NCBI RefSeq assembly: GCF_008638345.1
Contig: NZ_VTVA01000001.1
Coordinates: 124,001 to 188,000, forward strand
DNA length: 64,000 bases
Direction: 5' to 3'
DNA from: Pseudomonas saliphila
GTDB lineage: Bacteria; Pseudomonadota; Gammaproteobacteria; Pseudomonadales; Pseudomonadaceae
Shown here: in pieces, positions 17,140 through 25,666 of the stretch
Numbering within the stretch: position 1 is the stretch's first letter
Layout of the letters: each line of letters opens with the position of its first letter
Notes under the pieces: model-generated
Databases searched by the model: none
What the model was told of the DNA's origin: nothing
What the model saw: only the letters and a program-made list of their open reading frames with translations
Position numbers and translations under genes: made by a program

Positions 17140-18480
17140 TCAGACTCTGCCTTCGAGATAATCATTCAGGACTTCATGGAAGAAGCGAACGCGCGTCTCC
17201 TGGTTGCACAAAACGGTATCCTTGTACCCCCGCGACCTGATCCCACGCTGCTGACCGTCCGCCAATAACATGTCCTGATAGACAATCTGGTCCACGATCT
17301 CCGGCACACCCGCGCCATTATCGAAGTCACGAACGTGCAGCTCTGCCTCTTCCAGAGGTTGCATGCCAGCCATGATCGATTCGACCTCGGTTTGACCCTC
17401 CACCGGGTAGACCATGCACCACAGGTCGAATGTGCATTTGTTGGGATCATCAGGGTGGGGCTCGGTCCGGAAAAAGATCAATTGATCCGGCAGGAACGAA
17501 ATAGTGACGTTCGGGAATATCACCGTATGTGGACTATCAGTAAGCTCCTCATCATTCATGTGCTCGTAATGCTTGTACCCTTTTTCCTTCCAGAGCCTGC
17601 GCTTGGCCGCCTTGAGGTCTAGCCATCCCTGCATAGCCTTGGTTTCAAAATCGGGGTAGCTATCAGGGTCAATGTCCCATTGCCGTAGCAGGTCATCGAA
17701 AGGCTGAGGGGCACCCTCTGGCAGGCGATCAGTAAGAGACGGCCGCATGGGCTGCACCGTTCGGCCATGTCCACGAGGAAACATCTCATGGCGGGCACTA
17801 TCAACATCCTGATCAATGAACGGAGGCACCTGGGGGTGTGCTGTACGCGTGTGATAGGACTCACTGAAGTTATCAGTGGCAAACTTCCAGTTGGTATCCA
17901 GGTTGATTTTCATCCAGAAAACCCGAACCCCGGTCTCCATCGGGTAGTTCTTGTACAGCTCGGGCATGGGCTCGAGGTATTCCAGGAGGGGTGGTGCATC
18001 ATCGTCCATGGTGTACCAGATGAAGCCGCCCCAGGTGTCACACCTCAGTTCATTCAGTTTCAACTTCCCACATGGATTCCCGCCGGGAAAGTCATCGGGA
18101 TCTTGTGCTGACTTCAAGACCCCGTCTCTACCCCACAGCCAGCCATGATAGGGGCAATGGAAACCCGCACCCGCATGTGAGTTATCCCAGACCAGGCGCT
18201 GACCACGATGACCACAACTGTTATAAAACGCCTTAAAGCTATCGTCTTCCTGCCGAATCACGATGACGGATTCATGCATGAAATCATGGACTAGGTAGTC
18301 GCCCGCCTCCTCCAACTCCGCTACGCGGCCGGCAACGTGCCAAATCTTAGTCCACATATGGTCCCATTCACGCTGAGCAAACTCGCGTGAATAGTACCGG
18401 TCACCGGTCATTGGATCCCCGCGTAGCAGGCTGGCATCACGACCATCCATAGTGAGGGGGTGAACCTTTATCAGCTCCAT
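17140..18480 (-). CDS. Rieske ring-hydroxylating oxygenase, alpha subunit (2)
   Basis: This 446-aa protein has a Rieske site at Cys89-x-His91 (SCGHRG) and Cys109-x2-His112 (CPYHGWLWG). The catalytic domain has its iron ligands in NWKFATDNFSESYHTRTAH. The residue before YH is again of the Glu type (SESYH), as in Rieske protein (1) of this island. The ATG at 18480 has GGAG 6 bases before it; an earlier ATG at 18492 is less well placed. The ferredoxin gene lies 246 bases upstream and a weak operator-like sequence is in that gap. It is clearly a different paralogue from (1), so two oxygenation steps or substrates are likely. Confidence 0.88.
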   Translation of the reverse strand: MELIKVHPLTMDGRDASLLRGDPMTGDRYYSREFAQREWDHMWTKIWHVAGRVAELEEAGDYLVHDFMHESVIVIRQEDDSFKAFYNSCGHRGQRLVWDNSHAGAGFHCPYHGWLWGRDGVLKSAQDPDDFPGGNPCGKLKLNELRCDTWGGFIWYTMDDDAPPLLEYLEPMPELYKNYPMETGVRVFWMKINLDTNWKFATDNFSESYHTRTAHPQVPPFIDQDVDSARHEMFPRGHGRTVQPMRPSLTDRLPEGAPQPFDDLLRQWDIDPDSYPDFETKAMQGWLDLKAAKRRLWKEKGYKHYEHMNDEELTDSPHTVIFPNVTISFLPDQLIFFRTEPHPDDPNKCTFDLWCMVYPVEGQTEVESIMAGMQPLEEAELHVRDFDNGAGVPEIVDQIVYQDMLLADGQQRGIRSRGYKDTVLCNQETRVRFFHEVLNDYLEGRV

Positions 18481-18688
18481 GGTGTACTCCATAGTTTTAT
18501 TTTTGGTATGTAATTCAACTTACACATCGGTATCCGCAAGCCGCGTTTTTTACGACGGAATATGAACAGACATCAGCCGACTTCATTACCCCTGCTACCG
18601 TTCAAATGATCTAATGCAAACACCCAACTGAACTGATGGCCGCTAGTAACAGCCAGCTTGTGCAGTAACACAGATGTAAACGTCCGGA

Positions 18689-18714
18689 TTCAAAGCCGTC
18701 CTGATTGTTTTTTA
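18689..18714. promoter_or_regulatory. Degenerate operator-like sequence, site E
   Basis: Arms TTCAAAGCC and TGTTTTTTA around GTCCTGAT. Only 5 of 9 arm positions are symmetric, but the right arm and spacer resemble sites A-D. It lies 209 bases before the Rieske (2) start, much farther than the other sites. The rest of the gap 18481-18726 shows nothing else I recognise. Confidence 0.25.
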
Positions 18715-18726
18715 ACAAGTAAAAAC

Positions 18727-19062
18727 TCAGCTGTCCGCTTCAGCCGGCTCGTTGAGGCCCACATGCACCTCGTCTCCTACTACCTGTACCACAAAGGTGC
18801 GCAGCGGTACCTTGCCCAGGGGGCCTCGCCCACAGCCGGTGCGCAAGTCGAACATCACCCCGTGCAAAGGACAGGAGATCATGCCGTTACGAATCCTCCC
18901 GCCTTCCAGCTCCGAGGCCTGGTGAGTGCAGCGGTTCTCTACCGCGAGGAACTCACCTTTGACATTGCAAACCAGAACGCTCACGCCTTCCAGCTGTACT
19001 GCCTTGGACTGCCCTGGAGCCAGCTCCTCGGTAGACATAACGCGGTGAAATGCTTTGTCCAT
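18727..19062 (-). CDS. Rieske-type [2Fe-2S] ferredoxin
   Basis: The 111-aa Rieske ferredoxin has cluster ligands Cys45-x-His47 (NRCTHQ) and Cys64-x2-His67 (CPLHGVMF), with the usual DLRTGCGRGP stretch after the second pair. It carries electrons to a Rieske oxygenase alpha subunit in the cytoplasm; either or both of the oxygenases downstream could be its partner. An apparent earlier start at 19080 is a TTG. The ATG at 19062 has GGGAG 8 bases before it and lies 4 bases after the stop of the preceding gene. No ferredoxin reductase gene is found in the window. Confidence 0.9.
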   Translation of the reverse strand: MDKAFHRVMSTEELAPGQSKAVQLEGVSVLVCNVKGEFLAVENRCTHQASELEGGRIRNGMISCPLHGVMFDLRTGCGRGPLGKVPLRTFVVQVVGDEVHVGLNEPAEADS

Positions 19063-19066
19063 AACT

Positions 19067-19615
19067 TTACTCCCGTTCAAAAAAGGTAGCGTCTAGGAAA
19101 CTGTATGAGATGTCGTCTGTCGAGGGCTTGCCATTGGTGGCAACCGCCGCGATTCCCGTCTGGTAGTCTGCGAGACTGACTTGCGCATGGACCCAGTCAA
19201 CAACGAAATGGCGACGGGCAATCACCCAGTTGCCATCTTCGCGTATGTAGGTATCAAGGTAACGACCACCCACCAGTTGATTTTCCTGGGACCCATCTTC
19301 GTGTGGCTTGACCGTGCTGCCAATAACGTAGCTCTGCCCGGTGGCATTATCGCCCTGAAGTTCAAACAGTTCGTTGGACGCAAAATGATGGGCGATGCTG
19401 ACGGTTGGATCGTCCAGAACAATCAATTGACAGAATTCGCTGGCGCTTCCCCTGAATAAACCAAAATCAATGGTCGCAGACTCGGCCCACACTCTGGATA
19501 GCAAAGCATGATCTTTACGATCCACTCCAATGCAATAACGAACATTGAGTTCATGCAGTTTTTGTTTGTCGATAAGCAACGCCAACTCACTCAGCAGGGT
19601 GTCGGACATATCCAT
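19067..19615 (-). CDS. NTF2-like / SnoaL-type protein
   Basis: This 182-aa NTF2-like protein has the helix KLHELNVRYCIGVDRKD, then ESATIDFGLFRGSASEF, and a C-terminal NWVIARRHFVVDWVHAQ. The last part resembles GIWAITKRKEIVDWART of the protein at 20456-20944, so these two are the closest pair among the island's NTF2-like proteins. The ATG is 2 bases after the SDR stop, with GAGGGGG before it, and the stop is 4 bases before the ferredoxin ATG. That places it firmly in an SDR / NTF2 / ferredoxin operon. Possible roles are a Rieske beta-like subunit or a small isomerase or dehydratase. Confidence 0.75.
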   Translation of the reverse strand: MDMSDTLLSELALLIDKQKLHELNVRYCIGVDRKDHALLSRVWAESATIDFGLFRGSASEFCQLIVLDDPTVSIAHHFASNELFELQGDNATGQSYVIGSTVKPHEDGSQENQLVGGRYLDTYIREDGNWVIARRHFVVDWVHAQVSLADYQTGIAAVATNGKPSTDDISYSFLDATFFERE

Positions 19616-19617
19616 GT

Positions 19618-20400
19618 TCAGGCCCCCTCCCCAGCTGGGTAAGGCTTGCTCAAAACCCCACCGTCTACATACATTTGATGGCCTGTCATAAAACTTGCTT
19701 CATCAGAAGCAAGAAACAGTACAGCCGAAGCAATCTCGCTTACTTCAGCAATACGCCCAAGTGGCTGCATGCCGGCGTATATCTTTTCAAGTGCCACTGG
19801 GTCCTCTGCGCCATCCAGATACTGCTGCACCAACGGCGTGCGTGTGGCAGCCGGATGTACCGAGTTAACGCGGATGTTGTAGCCTTTTTCACCACAATGC
19901 AGAGCAACGGTCTTGGTGACCGAATCCATTGCTGCCTTGGCTGCGCCATACGCGACAAAAAGTGGTCCGGGGCGAATGCTTTCCACGCTCGATATATTGA
20001 TAATGGAGCCCTTCCCCGCCTTTTTCATACTCTCAACAATAACCTTGCAACCCAGCATCGTACCCAAACCATGTACGTTCATGTGCTGGTGCCAGGCCTC
20101 TTCATCCACTGTCTCGATATCTGCAGGGAATGAAATTCCAGCACTGTGGACCATGATATCCACCGGACCGAGATTCGATTCTGTCCAGCCCACCACATCC
20201 TGCCAGTCACTCTTCTTTGAAACATCGAGATGATGATAATGACAATCGCCGCCAAGGCTTTGAGCCAAATGCCGCCCAGCCTCGTCGTTGATATCGGTCA
20301 CCACGACTTTGGCTCCCTCTGCGGCGAAGAGCCGAGCGATTCCCTCTCCAATACCAGAGGCGGCGCCGGTGATCAGTGCTACTTTCTCGTTCAGTCTCAT
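19618..20400 (-). CDS. Short-chain dehydrogenase/reductase (SDR)
   Basis: A 260-aa classical SDR with TGAASGIG at residues 11-18, VTDIND after strand two (NAD preference), HSAG in place of NNAG, catalytic Ser in INISSVESI and YGAAK. The C-terminal QMYVDGGVLSKPY is typical of the family's end. It probably oxidises a ring or side-chain hydroxyl to a ketone. It lies 2 bases before the NTF2-like gene at 19615 and 55 bases after the NTF2-like gene that ends at 20456. It differs clearly from the SDRs at 14538 and 24855, so it is not a recent duplicate. Confidence 0.85.
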   Translation of the reverse strand: MRLNEKVALITGAASGIGEGIARLFAAEGAKVVVTDINDEAGRHLAQSLGGDCHYHHLDVSKKSDWQDVVGWTESNLGPVDIMVHSAGISFPADIETVDEEAWHQHMNVHGLGTMLGCKVIVESMKKAGKGSIINISSVESIRPGPLFVAYGAAKAAMDSVTKTVALHCGEKGYNIRVNSVHPAATRTPLVQQYLDGAEDPVALEKIYAGMQPLGRIAEVSEIASAVLFLASDEASFMTGHQMYVDGGVLSKPYPAGEGA

Positions 20401-20455
20401 AGGTCAAGCCTCGTGGGTGGCGAAGTTTTTAAAGGCGCTCAAGGTTATTGCCTTG

Positions 20456-20944
20456 TTATCCTTCAGGGCCGCGGCGGGCTATATTTAAAGCCGGTTGCTG
20501 TGCAAGAAAAGCATCAGCCGCCGGATCAGTTCTCGCCCAGTCGACGATTTCCTTGCGCTTGGTTATCGCCCAGATCCCATCACGACGTTCATATTCGTCC
20601 TGATAACGACCGGCAACGAACAGGTCTTTTTTCTGCCCGTCTTCAGTGATGCGGTGATGCGCAAGAAAATATATTTCTCCGGACGCGCTATCGCCTGTTA
20701 CCTGAATATCTGCCTGACCGATCAAATGCTGCGTGGCATCACAATCGGCTAGAAAGTCTTGTGCAAACTTGACGAACTCGTCGGCTGGCCCAGCAAACAG
20801 ACCGCAATCGACCCAGGCGTCAGAATGAAATGCTGAAAGATGCAATTGCGGCAACAAACGGTCTTGAGCACGCATATAGCTCTTTACTGCTTTCAGAATC
20901 TGATGTTCGGCAACAATCTGTTGAATTACCTCATCCTGACTCAT
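20456..20944 (-). CDS. NTF2-like / SnoaL-type protein
   Basis: The 162-aa NTF2-like protein starts at ATG 20944, with AGGAGG 5 bases before it. The open frame to 21076 would overlap the DUF1329 gene and is rejected. Landmarks are HQILKAVKSYMRAQDRL in the first helix, DAWVDCGLFAGPADEF and GIWAITKRKEIVDWART. It aligns with the protein at 19067-19615 along the whole length. It lies 55 bases after the DUF1329 stop, in the same direction. The function within the fold family is open. Confidence 0.75.
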   Translation of the reverse strand: MSQDEVIQQIVAEHQILKAVKSYMRAQDRLLPQLHLSAFHSDAWVDCGLFAGPADEFVKFAQDFLADCDATQHLIGQADIQVTGDSASGEIYFLAHHRITEDGQKKDLFVAGRYQDEYERRDGIWAITKRKEIVDWARTDPAADAFLAQQPALNIARRGPEG

Positions 20945-20999
20945 CCCGCCCTCCTCTAAGAATCCGGTGGGGTCGGTGACAACCGACCCCACTGCGCCG

Positions 21000-22385
21000 C
21001 TAGCGAACGCCGCCGCGGGAAAGACTGGAGGGCTGATAGAAGCGCGCTGGATGCGCCTTGTCTGCGGGCGTGACAACCATCATGTTGCCATCAGCAGGGG
21101 TGTAAGCCTGACGCACATAGCTGCCGCTGGCGAGATCATGGACGGCAAACTCGTGTGTGTTATGGCCGTCGGTTTCATAGAATGGATAGTAATGTGTACG
21201 GGTGACCCGATAGATATTTCCCGCATCATCATAGTTATCGGCCATACCCACCGCAGGGATATCCTCGTCCCAATAGAAGGTTCGGCGTGGGTAAATATGC
21301 CGTTTACCTTCCTTCAAGGTAGCTTCCACCACCCAAACCCTGTGCAGCTCCCAGCGAACACAATCGGGATTCATGTGGTTCGGGGTGAAGACCTGGCTCG
21401 ACGAGCACTGCTCATTGTCGTGCAACTTGAAGGTGTTATAGGGAATGAACATCTCTTTGCGGCCCATGAGTTCGAAGTTATAACGATCCTGGGAGCCGTA
21501 AAACACCTGTGTTTCATCGACAGTGCCGACACCACCGCCCGCGGGGCTAGGCGTATCGTAAGCAACATCCGGTGAGAGCTTGACCCTGCGCTGGCCAGGC
21601 AAATACGACCAGGCGCGGCGGCCTACGTTAAGCATATCCACGTTATCGTGAATCACCAGTTTTTCACCAGCCTTACGCGCAGGGCCAGTCCAGTCTATCC
21701 TGCCGTATTCCAGCATTTCTTCACTGTCGAGTGGCGTTGTGCGGCCAGGTTCGTAATGAGGGAAGGTTTGCCAGTATTCGAAAGCGCCCGTTTCGATCAC
21801 ACGTCCCTTCGAGTCCACCAGAGTCGAGGTCTGGGCTGGAGATTCGTAGGCATACTGATCGTATTTCAGTGTCCGGTTCCACATTACTTCCGAACCGCTC
21901 TTTGGAATCGGAAAGGGTACGCCCCCATAACATTCGCCCGATAACTGCAGAAGATTGTCAGCCAACTCGCAGGTTTTGGCATTCTTCAACGTGTTTTCCA
22001 GAACGTAGTCCGGATAACTCGCTGTCCGATGGGTGGGATAAACATCCAGGCGAAAGCTGGGGTATTGCCGCAGCATCTCTTGTGTTCCCGCCGATAGCTG
22101 ATCAGCGTATTCATCCATATTGTCAGCACTTATGCTGAACATTGGCTTTTCGTCTGCGAAAGGATCAGGACGCTTACCTGGTTTGGAAGGATCGTAGTTC
22201 GCTGGCGGCTCAACAGGGCCGGTATATGCCGGAATAGTTCCCGCTTCATTACCTGCCTGAATCGCACCCCAGACGGTCAGATCGTCGCCCAACCGGGCAA
22301 TCTCATCGGCATTCAATGCTGCCATCGCGCCCTGACTCAGTCCGATGGCACCCAATACCGCTACGCATGTCATTTTCAATTTCAT
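21000..22385 (-). CDS. DUF1329 secreted/outer-envelope protein (copy 2)
   Basis: The 461-aa protein is a paralogue of the DUF1329 protein at 7323-8696. The signal peptide (MKLKMTCVAVLGAIGLSQG, cleavage likely after AMA) is followed by LTVWGAIQAGNEAGTIPAYT, SYLPGQRRVKLSPDVAYDTP and a RHIYPRRTFYWDED region, all closely like copy 1. Both end in GGVR. It lies between two NTF2-like genes and close to the DUF1302 gene; DUF1302/DUF1329 pairs are common in clusters for hydrophobic substrates. A role in moving or binding substrate at the outer membrane is inference. Confidence 0.86.
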   Translation of the reverse strand: MKLKMTCVAVLGAIGLSQGAMAALNADEIARLGDDLTVWGAIQAGNEAGTIPAYTGPVEPPANYDPSKPGKRPDPFADEKPMFSISADNMDEYADQLSAGTQEMLRQYPSFRLDVYPTHRTASYPDYVLENTLKNAKTCELADNLLQLSGECYGGVPFPIPKSGSEVMWNRTLKYDQYAYESPAQTSTLVDSKGRVIETGAFEYWQTFPHYEPGRTTPLDSEEMLEYGRIDWTGPARKAGEKLVIHDNVDMLNVGRRAWSYLPGQRRVKLSPDVAYDTPSPAGGGVGTVDETQVFYGSQDRYNFELMGRKEMFIPYNTFKLHDNEQCSSSQVFTPNHMNPDCVRWELHRVWVVEATLKEGKRHIYPRRTFYWDEDIPAVGMADNYDDAGNIYRVTRTHYYPFYETDGHNTHEFAVHDLASGSYVRQAYTPADGNMMVVTPADKAHPARFYQPSSLSRGGVR

Positions 22386-22451
22386 AAGTCACTCGCCTGT
22401 AATTGTTTTTGTAGTCTCATGGGTTTCTAGAAAAATCCTGCCAGGCAATAC

Positions 22452-22904
22452 TTACTCGAAGTCGGGAATCACCTTGGTAGGGGGTAACAAATAGGGCTCG
22501 GAAAAATGTTTTATTTTCCAACCCTTGGCAGTTCTGACGCAGCGATACTGGTGCTTGGCATACACCAGAATGTCGCTGCCATCCTTGGCCGTGCCCACCG
22601 CATGCACATAACTCTGGCAGTCCGCCTCGTCCTGCTCCAGCCGATTGATCCGGAAATTGCTGCTGAAATGGGCGTTGCATTCGGTTCCAGCCAACACGCT
22701 GATAAAAAACTCGCGAATGTCCTGATGCCCCGTCACCACCGGCAGACCCAAGCCAGACAAATCCAAAACTGCATCGATTACGAAACAATCAACGATGGCG
22801 TCCACATCTTTTGCTTCATCGATATGAATGCAATACGAATGAATAAGCTCTTGCAGCGCCAAATGGTCTTCAACGCGCTGAATTCTGGCTTCAAGGCTCA
22901 ACAT
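22452..22904 (-). CDS. NTF2-like / SnoaL-type protein
   Basis: A 150-aa NTF2-like protein with the helix ALQELIHSYCIHIDEAKD, then DAVLDLSGLGLPVVTGHQDI and the end strand GWKIKHFSEPYLLPPT. DAVLDLSGLGLP links it to the plus-strand protein at 9237-9689, its nearest relative here. GGAG lies 7 bases before the ATG. It sits between the DUF1302 gene (110 bases upstream, with a large hairpin in the gap) and the DUF1329 gene (66 bases downstream), so it may start or continue the transcript after the hairpin. Confidence 0.75.
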   Translation of the reverse strand: MLSLEARIQRVEDHLALQELIHSYCIHIDEAKDVDAIVDCFVIDAVLDLSGLGLPVVTGHQDIREFFISVLAGTECNAHFSSNFRINRLEQDEADCQSYVHAVGTAKDGSDILVYAKHQYRCVRTAKGWKIKHFSEPYLLPPTKVIPDFE

Positions 22905-22930
22905 ATGAGTGCTCCCGTACTTGACCTCAT

Positions 22931-22972
22931 CGGACTGACAGCGCCAGCTAAACTGTTGGCATTGTCAGTCCG
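22931..22972. other. Large hairpin after the DUF1302 gene
   Basis: Arms CGGACTGACA and TGTCAGTCCG (10 bp, perfect) around a 22-base loop whose ends pair further (GCC/GGC). It lies just past the DUF1302 stop on the minus strand. There is no T-run, so it may protect or partly end the transcript. Confidence 0.45.
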
Positions 22973-23014
22973 AGCGGCGTTTCGCTAATGGTTATGCTGA
23001 TCCAATAAGCTGGA

Positions 23015-24688
23015 TCAGAATGCGGTCTTGAAGGTCAGGGACAACCAGCCGCGGTCGTGCATGATCCCGCTGCCGCTGTTGTTCTCCCAGACCACATCCT
23101 CTACGCCCGGGACACCGGCGAGTGGATTAGCGCCCTTGGTGTAGTCACCAAAGTAATCGTTGTAGGCCAGATCCACTTCATACTTGGCATGAATATCCAG
23201 ACCCACCCCAACGCTCCAGGCGCCGGCGTTTTCCGCAGTCCCCAGCGGGGTCGGCGAATTGCCGGTAATGCCTTGTCCGTAGTTGATCGGCGCGGTCATG
23301 TCTATGCCCGGATATACCTGATACCAGGTTGGGGTAAACGAAACCTGGAAACCCAGCGAATCATCGGTTGCGCAACCGCCCTTCCGACCGGCGTCACATC
23401 CCGCGTACTTGCTGCTCTTATGGTTGAAAAACTGACGAGTCGAGCTGTCGACGCTATCCAACCGGCTATAAGCCAGCTCGGCGACCAAGACGGCGGAATC
23501 GAACACCGGCGTTTGCCCTATGAAAGCCACCATGTTGAGCAAACCATGCCAGGTATCACCTGTGGCGAGACCAATACCATTAGACGTCAGCGATGTGCCT
23601 TCCCGGCGGGATAGCTCGGCGCCTACCGAGATAGCGCCTAACAGCCGCGCATAGCTGATGCCGTACAACTTGACGTCTTCGGCATACGCGTTGTGCATAT
23701 AAGAGAAGTCCGGCGCCATCACCATGGCCGGATTGCGGTCATCGAAGTTCCGATAGTACAAGCCAACAGTTCCATTCAGGAGTTCTGACCGAATATGCGT
23801 ATTGATACCCCAGCTGCCGCGGTCATCGGGTTTTTCTCTCGGGCCACTATCCAGATCACCCACGACAGGCAGGCCGAGATAATTGGTTCCGCCAAGAAAA
23901 CTGAGGTCCGCGCCACCGAGGTAGGTCCCACCTTCGGGATAGCGGTGCGCATCCCACTCGAGATAATAGTTGGCGGACACCGAAACATTATCCGTCAGCT
24001 GCGCCGATGCCGAGAGCTGATTCTGTGGCAGGAACAGCTCCTTTGCTTCGATACCCGGTGTAGAGGTCGCCTTGCGTAGATCAAGTGGACCTTGCCCATA
24101 GGCGATGCTGTTGCCGAAGCTGAACATCGACTCGCCCCAGTACACGTTGTGACGACCCGCACGCACGTTAATCGGGACCGTGCCCACATCAAGCCGAGTA
24201 AAGACGAAGGCATCCAGTAGTTCACCGGAGCGCTTGTAGTAGCGCTCCACGTCACTGGTGAAGCGATTGTTTGGATAGGCCGTGCCCAGACCGGCCGCCT
24301 GGTACGCTGGGTTACCTTCAACGTCATCAAAGGCAAAGTCATTCCAGGCAGCGGCAGAGACCCGGAAGCCATGATTCATCTTATAAACCATGTCGAACTC
24401 ACTGAGAATATCGACCCGGTTGGTCACGACATCGCCCTTGTCCCAACCATGGTTGGTCGCCTGCGAGACCCAGTTATCGCCCAGACGGTCATCCCGCCCT
24501 TCCATACGCCAGCCAATATTGTATTTAACTGTGTTATCCCAGCGCACTCGTAGGTCCGGGTTTTCCGTGTCGATACTGAACGCCATTACCTGCCCGCTGG
24601 TTGATGCGAGTCCGGCGGCAAGCACCCCGGCGGCCAGACGTGACAGGGCAATTTTGTTACAGCGGTTGTTATTCTTGTTTACGCTCAT
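23015..24688 (-). CDS. DUF1302 outer-membrane protein
   Basis: This 557-aa DUF1302 protein has a long signal peptide (CNKIALSRLAAGVLAAGLAS, cleavage near VMA). The mature part begins FSIDTENPDLRVRWDNTVKYNIGWR, typical for the family. Many alternating strands follow, and it ends in LSLTFKTAF with a terminal Phe, as expected for an outer-membrane beta-barrel. Members sit in clusters for degradation of hydrophobic compounds and are thought to form uptake channels. The frame is open to 24733, but ATG 24688 has GGAG 7 bases before it and starts the signal peptide region. Operator-like site C is 46 bases upstream. Confidence 0.85.
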   Translation of the reverse strand: MSVNKNNNRCNKIALSRLAAGVLAAGLASTSGQVMAFSIDTENPDLRVRWDNTVKYNIGWRMEGRDDRLGDNWVSQATNHGWDKGDVVTNRVDILSEFDMVYKMNHGFRVSAAAWNDFAFDDVEGNPAYQAAGLGTAYPNNRFTSDVERYYKRSGELLDAFVFTRLDVGTVPINVRAGRHNVYWGESMFSFGNSIAYGQGPLDLRKATSTPGIEAKELFLPQNQLSASAQLTDNVSVSANYYLEWDAHRYPEGGTYLGGADLSFLGGTNYLGLPVVGDLDSGPREKPDDRGSWGINTHIRSELLNGTVGLYYRNFDDRNPAMVMAPDFSYMHNAYAEDVKLYGISYARLLGAISVGAELSRREGTSLTSNGIGLATGDTWHGLLNMVAFIGQTPVFDSAVLVAELAYSRLDSVDSSTRQFFNHKSSKYAGCDAGRKGGCATDDSLGFQVSFTPTWYQVYPGIDMTAPINYGQGITGNSPTPLGTAENAGAWSVGVGLDIHAKYEVDLAYNDYFGDYTKGANPLAGVPGVEDVVWENNSGSGIMHDRGWLSLTFKTAF

Positions 24689-24733
24689 TTGCATGCTCCA
24701 AGGGTTATCAATGAGTCCTTCCGGGCCCGACAC

Positions 24734-24759
24734 AATAAAACCGAACAGATCGTTTTATT
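24734..24759. promoter_or_regulatory. TetR-type operator candidate, site C (before DUF1302 gene)
   Basis: Arms AATAAAACC and CGTTTTATT around spacer GAACAGAT; 8 of 9 arm positions are symmetric. It lies 46-71 bases before the DUF1302 ATG and fits the pattern of sites A, B and D. Confidence 0.6.
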
Positions 24760-24854
24760 TGTTCGAAATGGAATTCATCCTTCGTTTCAGCATTTGCCAA
24801 CTGTTTGATCAAATCTTCTAGCTGTTGCTTTTTCCTGCGCGTCCTGCGGCAATC

Positions 24855-25661
24855 CTATTGGGGTGGGTTTTGGGCAGCCTGCTCCACCGCAGCATTGATA
24901 TCGGCCTGCATTGGGTTTGCCCGTAACGTTAAACCGCCATTGACCTGAAGATTCTGACCCGTCATGAAACAGGCGTCGCTGGCCAACCAGACAGCTGCGG
25001 CTGCAATATCTTCGGACGTACCTATGCGGCCAAGCGGGTAGCCTTTAACAAAGGCATCAAACAACCCCGGGACAGCTTTTGCCTGCGCCGTCATCGGCGT
25101 ATCGGTCAAGCCCGGCGAAATACTGTTAGCACGAATACCTTGAACACCATACTCATTGGCGACGCAACGCACTACGTGATCGATCCCCGCCTTTGTGCCC
25201 ATATAAGCCGCATGGTTCTCGAACATGATGGATGCGGTCGCAGAGCTCAGCTGTATGATGGACCCGCCCGACGGCATGGATTTAACTGCCTGCTGCAGGA
25301 ACATAAAAGGGCCCTTGAACTGCAGATCCTGCATGCGCTCAAGCTCCTCTTCAGTCGTCTCCAGGAAGGGTTTCAGCAAACCCCAACCGGTGGCGTTGAT
25401 GGCAATATCCACCTTTCCATAATGCCTGATGGTGGTATCGAAGAGCGCGGCCAACTGTTGTCCATCGGTGATGTCACATATGGCCGAAGAGCCCCCGATC
25501 GAGCCGGCGATGCGCTCTAGCTCGTCGGCATGACGGCCAGCCACCACCACCTTAGCGCCCGCATCAGCCATATACCGAGCTATCACCTGCCCCATGTTTT
25601 CTCGCCCTGCGGCCCCCAACACGATGGCGACCTTCCCTTTCAAAACAGCATCTGTACTCAT
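24855..25661 (-). CDS. Short-chain dehydrogenase/reductase (SDR)
   Basis: The 268-aa SDR has a modified glycine motif (GAAGRENMGQ at residues 17-26), VAGRHADE after strand two (NADP preference), NATG in place of NNAG, catalytic Ser in QLSSATASI and YMGTK for Tyr-x3-Lys. The C-terminal ASDACFMTGQNLQVNGG is typical. Its ATG is 5 bases after the stop of a small upstream gene, with GGAG just before, so the two form one operon behind operator-like site D. The unusual glycine motif sets it apart from the other three SDRs of the island. Probable substrate: an alcohol or ketone intermediate; not known. Confidence 0.85.
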   Translation of the reverse strand: MSTDAVLKGKVAIVLGAAGRENMGQVIARYMADAGAKVVVAGRHADELERIAGSIGGSSAICDITDGQQLAALFDTTIRHYGKVDIAINATGWGLLKPFLETTEEELERMQDLQFKGPFMFLQQAVKSMPSGGSIIQLSSATASIMFENHAAYMGTKAGIDHVVRCVANEYGVQGIRANSISPGLTDTPMTAQAKAVPGLFDAFVKGYPLGRIGTSEDIAAAAVWLASDACFMTGQNLQVNGGLTLRANPMQADINAAVEQAAQNPPQ

Positions 25662-25666
25662 GATTA

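Noticed and set aside
20945-21076. Longer N-terminus for the NTF2-like gene at 20456
   Set aside because: It would overlap the DUF1329 gene, and AGGAGG lies directly before the ATG at 20944.
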